Source of the DNA: Triplophysa rosa
Lineage: Eukaryota > Chordata > Actinopteri > Cypriniformes > Nemacheilidae
Length of the DNA stretch: 64,000 nt
Assembly (NCBI RefSeq): GCF_024868665.1
Contig: NC_079906.1
Span: 12,338,807 to 12,402,806, forward strand
Direction of reading: 5' to 3'
Shown: piece by piece, positions 58,757 to 64,000 of the stretch
Position numbering within the stretch: position 1 is the first letter of the stretch
Layout of the letters: each line of letters opens with the position of its first letter
Notes under the pieces: generated by a model
The model's database searches: none
The model's input: the letters and a program-made list of their open reading frames with translations, nothing else
What the model was told of the DNA's origin: nothing
Program-made: the position numbers and the translations under genes

Positions 58757-61429
58757 TTAGACCCACACAGCTGAGCTGTAATCAAACACATGGTGATGTT
58801 TGTCTACAGTTTCTGGCCATATCAGACCACCTGAGCTCTGGCAGGCCACGCCCTCCTGCTGGATGGGTGTGGTTTTCTTCCTCAGTCCTCTTGTTCTCGC
58901 CCAGAATGGTTTGCTTGCATTGCCCTTTGGTTTCCTGCATGTAATCTTTGGTTGTTTAAAGACCTCCATCCCCTCACTCCCTTGGTGAAGCTGTCCAGGG
59001 CAGTCCTGCGGTTTACCTCTTCCTGGTCGAGCGCGGCGTAAAACACGTTTGAAGATGTTAGCAGTTAAAGAGAGTCGTCTGGAAAGCTCCTGAGAATGAC
59101 TGGTAGGTGATGACTCAATGGATGTGTCTTTGAGGCTTGAGTCATCTACCTCCTCACCTGTTGTCTGATATCCAACATCTGGCAGGTCCAGCCAGTTCCC
59201 CACCAAATCAGCAAAAGCATTATCGCCCAACACCAATGGCTGTCTATTCCTACTGTGGTTCATCAATGAGGCAGTCCAGTCGGTGGAGTCGTCGTTGTCA
59301 TATGAAGAGAAATGACTGTCGAGTGTGTCTTCATGAGAGCTGGAGAATGAAGAGGAAGTGCTTAGACTTCCTCTGTGCTTGATCCTCATGGGTGCCTGTG
59401 CCCTGGGGATATTGCGGTTCTCTAACGGAGAACTTGTGAGGAATATAGATGAGTCCATGCCAAACTCATTCTTGTAACATAGATTTTCTTGATTTTGGGT
59501 TTGGTTCAGATTGGATCCACTTGAGCTTTTGTTTTGATCAAGGATCTGTGTGTTTGGAGCACTGGTGAGTGGTGAGATCTGACTGGGTTTGCTGGAGAAA
59601 ACCAGCTTTTCCAGTGCAGTCTGGACTTGTAAGAGTTTGAGTTCCTGGAGAGCACCAATCACAGAATTCAGAGTGTGAAGACCCTCATCTGACTGCCACA
59701 AAGAATCCTAACGAAGAAAAACGAGAAAAAGAGGAAGAGCAAATTAATTTATGTTGTAATTAACTAACTAATGAATATATGTTGGCTCACACTCACTTCC
59801 TAGTAATTACAAAAAAATCTATATTACCCCGAGCAGTCGGCAATTTCTGCTAAAGAGAATTAATTGCAGATCTCTGGTCTTTTTTGAATGTTTCGCAAAA
59901 CGAGGAGGTAATTGAAATCTCATTATTTTTAGGATGCCATGGTTTTAAAACAAGAGTATATCAATGATTAGATAAGACATTTATTTTAAGAAAAGCTCTG
60001 ACAAATGTTACTTCTAAATACATAAAATCTATAAGCCTACTTATGTTACTACATATTCTTTATTCTATATGTATTCTGAATAATAATCCATTAATTTTAC
60101 AAGAGGCTAAAATATAAAAAATACTTACCCTTGACATATACTGTATATGATTCTTATGTTGGTCAGCTGATCCTAAAAATGCATACTTTTTATATTCAAT
60201 TATGAATGCATGCAGTCCTTCAATATGGTTTCATTTAATTGACTACATTTAAATTCCATCTTTATAGAATGAAATACTAAACCCCCTTTTTCATCTCAGT
60301 GTCTGAAAGCCTTTAACCACAAAAGAAACCTCTAGCGTCTTACCTTCTTTCAGCCTGCAGACCCTCAGCTTTCCTTCTCTTCTCTCACTTTGTCTGTTTT
60401 CAGCTATTTCTCTCCCCACCAGTGTGTGATCGATTACCATTCAGTCTGAGCACAGCACAATACTGCTGCTTTCCCACAGTATAGTACCTTAAAGCATTAT
60501 GGGAAATGTAGGACCTAAAAGGCGTGTGGGTGAAATGGCCATTGAAAATGGATCTCAGTCATGGATCAGCAGCTGATGCATGTGTTCGACCGTGTTGATC
60601 TATAACATGTGCTTGATCTATAACATGCATGTGCTTGACTGTGTTGAGGTATAAGCTATTCCTGTATCCTGGCAGATCATAGAGACCATGGAGATAATGG
60701 GTTCAGTTCCAAGGAAACACTGCGTATGTTGCTTTGGATTAAAGCGTGTGTAAAATTCATAAATGTGACCCTGGTTCACAAAACCAGTCTTAAGTAGCAC
60801 GGGAACATTTTAGTAAAAGACAAAAAGCATTGTGTGGGTCAAAATTATCGATTTTTCTTTTATGCCAAAAATCATTAGGATATTAAGTAAAGATCTTGTT
60901 CCATGAAGATTTTTTTTTAATTTCCTGCCTTAAATATATAAAAACTTTATTTTTGTGAGTGGATGGTCTGCCACAGTGCCCCTGATTAACAACTTCAAAT
61001 GCAATTTTCTCAATATTTAGATTTTTTTTAACTCTCAGATTCCAGAGTTTTAAATGGTTGTATCTCAGCCAGATATTGTCCTACTCTAACAACTCATATA
61101 TCTATAGAAAGTTTATTTATTCAGCTTTCATATTATGTAAAAATCTCAATATCGAAAAATTGACCCATAAGACTGGTTTTGTTGTCCAGGGTCACAAATG
61201 TTTAGTGTTTCATCACATGTAGGATCCATTGCTCGCTGTGTAATGTTACTGCGTGAGGTCTCTTGTGTCTCAGTTTCCTTTGGGGAATTCCCAGCAGACA
61301 GGAATATTAATCAGACATCAGGAGGAGGCCAACAAATGATGGATGCGTCTGTGAGCAACATTCCTACGATCGCTTCCTCATCTAATCATCACCTATTTTC
61401 CCTTACTTTGTCTCACACGCACGCACGCA

Positions 61430-61502
<73 letters not shown>

Positions 61503-62212
61503 CATGTTTTATAATAAACATAAACAGCCCTTTAGTAATATGCCCCTTGCCCTAGGTCATAAGGTTCACATAGTGTCATAAGCATAATATTTAGAACCTC
61601 AAAACACAGCTCTATTTAGTAAAGTCCTGTTTATTTGGTCCTATTTTGCATTTGCAGTCAACTATGAATTCTGATACCGCAGTGCTAGGCATACAGAAAT
61701 GCAGTTTAAATATCAGTTTTTCAGCTTTGCACTTGAATATTTTTAATCTCCAGTCTTGCACATGTTTACTGTATAGCTAATATATATATTTAAAGCAGCA
61801 CGCCGGACTAAAAAACCCTAAAGCAACAACAGCAGATATCTTACATTCACCACTCAAATTTGAAAACATTACGGAAGGTTGAGAACACGCCAATCAGCGC
61901 CTTCCATTTCAAATAACCGCTGCCAATCAGATTGCACCTTTCTTACTCGCTGGCCAACAGCTGGATAAACATCAACACGAAGGTGAAGAAATGCGCTTCC
62001 AGAGAAATGCATACAAGTTTATTTCCATAGAGATTCGTAATGCGCCATTATACGTTTATGTTCAGGTCTCGGCAGTTTGATTATTTAAAAGCATATATGT
62101 ATTATACAAGTGAAGAAAGAAAAAAAACAGAAAATAAAAATCTTACCAGTTCTTGTTTTAAACGCTGGAGGTTGTTGTCCATGTTCCCGGGTCCCAGATA
62201 TTCTTCGTCCAT
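58757..62212 (-). CDS. inka2: PAK4 inhibitor INKA2 (FAM212B), two coding exons
   Basis: Inka proteins inhibit the actin-regulating kinase PAK4 through a short Inka box. Read on the minus strand: exon 1 is 62212-62147 (22 codons, MDEEYLGPGNMDNNLQRLKQ and EL) and exon 2 is 59707-58757; the intron is phase 0 (gaactg|gtaaga, gttag|gattct) and the protein is 338 aa. The join gives LKQEL followed by the conserved IGALQELKLLQVQTALEKL helix. The Inka box spans about residues 165-201, with SRNRQPLVLGDNAFADLVG and NWLDLP. The remainder is Ser-rich with a basic stretch (FKRVLRRARPGRGK). The ATG at 62212 was chosen because it makes the conserved N-terminal helix continuous; a longer ORF of exon 2 alone begins at a TTG. 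Convergent with rap1a, as in other vertebrates. Confidence 0.93.
60774..61196. repeat. DNA element with tgtgaccctgg inverted ends
   Basis: Left end tgtgaccctggttcacaaaa and right end gttgtccagggtcaca are inverted, as are the adjacent accagtctta and aagactggt. It is about 423 bp in the inka2 intron, without an ORF. It is a common cyprinid repeat type. Confidence 0.85.
61413..61498. repeat. CA-dinucleotide microsatellite
   Basis: Begins with a cacgcacgcacgc variant portion, then continues as an uninterrupted AC repeat of about 60 bp. It lies in the inka2 intron. The His/Thr repeats in translated frames are an artefact of this run. Confidence 0.97.
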
Positions 62213-63000
62213 TGAAACTGAATTACGCTATTAAAAAGATTAAACTAAGGCACATGAATTCGTAGTCATCGGCCCTGTTTTAATATTCCTCCTGGGACGT
62301 CAGTCGCCTCTGACAGACTTCTCATTACATATTCAGATTACATTACAGCCAAGATTCAGGCGAGGCAAGTCAAGCCACTGTGTAGTGTATGTGGTGTAAA
62401 ATAGCATCGCGTTGAATAGAGGAGAGAGTTTTGAATAGGATTAACTAACGGTTGTCTGACAACAAAATGAGTCGTGCTTTAACGCCAGTGGTCAGTTCAT
62501 GAAGAATGGAGCGCTTACAGGGAGTTCATGCATAAGAATAGAACTAACAAGTTACTGTGTATGGCTTTAATAGAGATCCACTGTGATTGGATAACACTGC
62601 AGAGAGAAGGAAGCGCCTAGTACAAGTAGTGCAATTTGTTAGCATTACTATGTATGATCCAATTTTATCATCCAATTGTAAACCTTATTCTTTATTAAAG
62701 AATACAAGAAAGAAAGCTTATTGTCACTCACATGTAAATACTGCAGTATAAAATGTACTATAGTAGACTGCAGTAAAATCCAACAAACTATACTGTTTTT
62801 GAGCTATACTATATAGAATACTAGTATACAGTTGATCAATTTAGCTAATATCACAGAATACAATTGTATACTAGTAATTATATTGTACTACGTCTACTAT
62901 AGTAAATAGTAGATTGGTATTTTTGTTTTTTAGTATTTTACAGAGCAAATTATTGAGATTATTACCTAATAAAAATATAGCAACAATCTTCTGTGTTTTG
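62213..63000. other. inka2: Upstream region of inka2, no other gene seen
   Basis: Should contain the inka2 promoter and 5' UTR. Between about 62,735 and 62,920 is an AT-rich palindrome-prone tract built on ctatagtaga/tactatag, similar in composition to the arms at 15,600-16,200. Confidence 0.4.
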
Positions 63001-63061
63001 GCGCCCTCTGCCACTGGTCTCTTTTAAGCGATGGTACTATCTCTGTGCAGTAGGGGGCGCA
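63001..63061. promoter_or_regulatory. Pair of opposed CTCF-like motifs
   Basis: gcgccctctgccac at 63001-63014 reads, on the minus strand, as a CTCF-type core. gcagtagggggcgcag at 63046-63061 is a similar core on the plus strand. They are 31 bp apart and face opposite directions. Sequence match only. Confidence 0.4.
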
Positions 63062-63479
63062 GTGACTCTCTACTCAATTCATATATATATAAACTTCTAG
63101 CAATTATTTTAAGATTACAATAGGTAGAAGAAATAAAACCTGAAAGAGTAGTCATTTGTTCTGACTCATTAGCAGCTATAAGTAGCATGAATTCGAATGA
63201 CTCAAGTAGAGATGTCCTGCAGACTGACAGTTGAAGGGGAGGAGTTAACGGAGGCTCCGGCCAAGCCGTCTATTTTACGTCATTTGAGATGGATAGTCAT
63301 TTCAGGGCGGAAGTGCATTTTCAGATTTTAACTGAAGATTATGAGGGTACATGAATTTTAAAAAGAAAATGACCCACATTGATAAGCTATTTACTATAAA
63401 TGCTGCAGTATTTCATGAAAAAATAAGAAAGGTCATTTTTATTTAATTTTAAATAAGAAACGGCAGTGGGGAAAACCTG

Positions 63480-63970
63480 ACAGAAGTGGGATACAGACAG
63501 TAAAGGGAGACATTACTACAACATTCAAAAATCATTTACAGTGAAACTGTTCAAAGGAAAATTTCGGACAAAAGAAATAATGTTCTCGGACACACTAGAC
63601 TAAAATCAACCTTATATTTAATTGGAAAGTGTATGACAGATGTGTGTGATGCTTGCAACGTTACTGAGGATGTGGAACATGTTATAATGAGGTGTAGTAA
63701 ATATAATTTAGAGAGGGCTGTTTTGCATGACAAATTGTGAGTTAGGGATTGAATGGAGTTTAAAGGGAGAGGGTGAAAAAATGAGGGATTGTTGGAATGC
63801 TTTGTTTGAATTCCTTAAAAATACAGGCTTATAAAAACAGATTAATTATTTTTTTATCCACCGAAGTACTTGAAACCCTGATGTTACACCCCCGGTACAG
63901 TAGGTGGCGGTATGCACCTAAACAAGTTGGTTGCGACCCGCCATTAAAAGAAAAGTAGAAGAAGATAGCA
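63480..63970 (+). mobile_element. 3' end of a non-LTR retrotransposon (degraded)
   Basis: Plus-strand translation gives KWDTDSKGRHYYNIQK near 63484-63531. After a one-base frame change near 63590 it gives GHTRLKSTLYLIGK and then CDACNVTEDVEHVIMRCSKY, ending at a stop near 63738. The GH-RL-ST--LIGK and CxxC...HxxxxC pattern is the C-terminal zinc-knuckle region of fish LINE polymerases of the RNase H-bearing type. It is followed by non-coding 3' sequence including gtggcggtatgcacct and a gaagaag tail at about 63,960. Frameshifted and 5'-truncated. The upstream boundary may lie before 63480. Confidence 0.75.
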
Positions 63971-64000
63971 GACGGAATCATCGCCCAAGATATACAGTAG

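Noticed and set aside
61198..61581. 127-residue ORF with a long His/Thr repeat
   Set aside because: Produced by translating the CA microsatellite; intronic in inka2.

Overview
The window is vertebrate nuclear DNA from a bony fish, almost certainly a cyprinid (zebrafish/carp group). Three things point this way: intron-rich vertebrate genes that read cleanly against known families, cyprinid-type palindromic MITEs starting TTAAAGGGATAGTTCACCC, and tRNA-derived SINE fragments of teleost type. The species cannot be fixed from the sequence. Paralog suffixes (a/b) are also left open. All exon boundaries were read by hand from splice sites and reading-phase continuity.

Seven protein-coding genes can be assembled, each with a complete open reading frame. 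klhl12 (+, 1662-8645, 11 coding exons, 564 aa) is a BTB-Kelch CUL3 adaptor. A TUBA8-like alpha-tubulin follows (+, 10653-14719, 5 exons, 447 aa) with a CCAAT/TATA promoter. Next is kdm5b (+, 18226-36895, 28 coding exons, 1525 aa), an H3K4 demethylase with all KDM5 domains, then lmod1 (+, 38403-44136, 3 exons, 670 aa), a smooth-muscle leiomodin. Two tandem CD300/pIgR-like single-V-domain receptors follow (+, 45753-47574 and 48919-51038) with ITIM-type tails. Then come rap1a (+, 53950-55686, 185 aa) and, convergent with it, inka2 (-, 62212-58757, 338 aa).

In human, KDM5B, KLHL12 and LMOD1 lie together on 1q32, while RAP1A and INKA2 are neighbours on 1p13. The window therefore joins two conserved blocks, with the immune-receptor pair at the join and an alpha-tubulin inserted between klhl12 and kdm5b. 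The genes do not form a pathway. Functionally they cover ubiquitin ligase adaptors, cytoskeleton (tubulin, leiomodin, Inka/PAK4), small-GTPase adhesion signalling, chromatin and innate immunity.

Introns and spacers are rich in mobile DNA. They hold two hAT elements with perfect 8-bp target-site duplications (2229-4147 and 53568-53786), a 3.6-kb fold-back element in kdm5b intron 11 whose arms carry inverted 26-bp minisatellites, and a 1.39-kb near-complete palindrome after the tubulin gene. There are also many palindromic MITEs, a 0.5-kb element carrying an exon-like ORF, and the 3' end of a non-LTR retrotransposon at the right edge.

The most notable structure is the receptor pair. Copy 2 carries the V and stalk exons of copy 1 almost unchanged (2 differences seen in the 324-nt V exon). 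It still keeps a truncated relic of its own V exon and its own stalk exon downstream.
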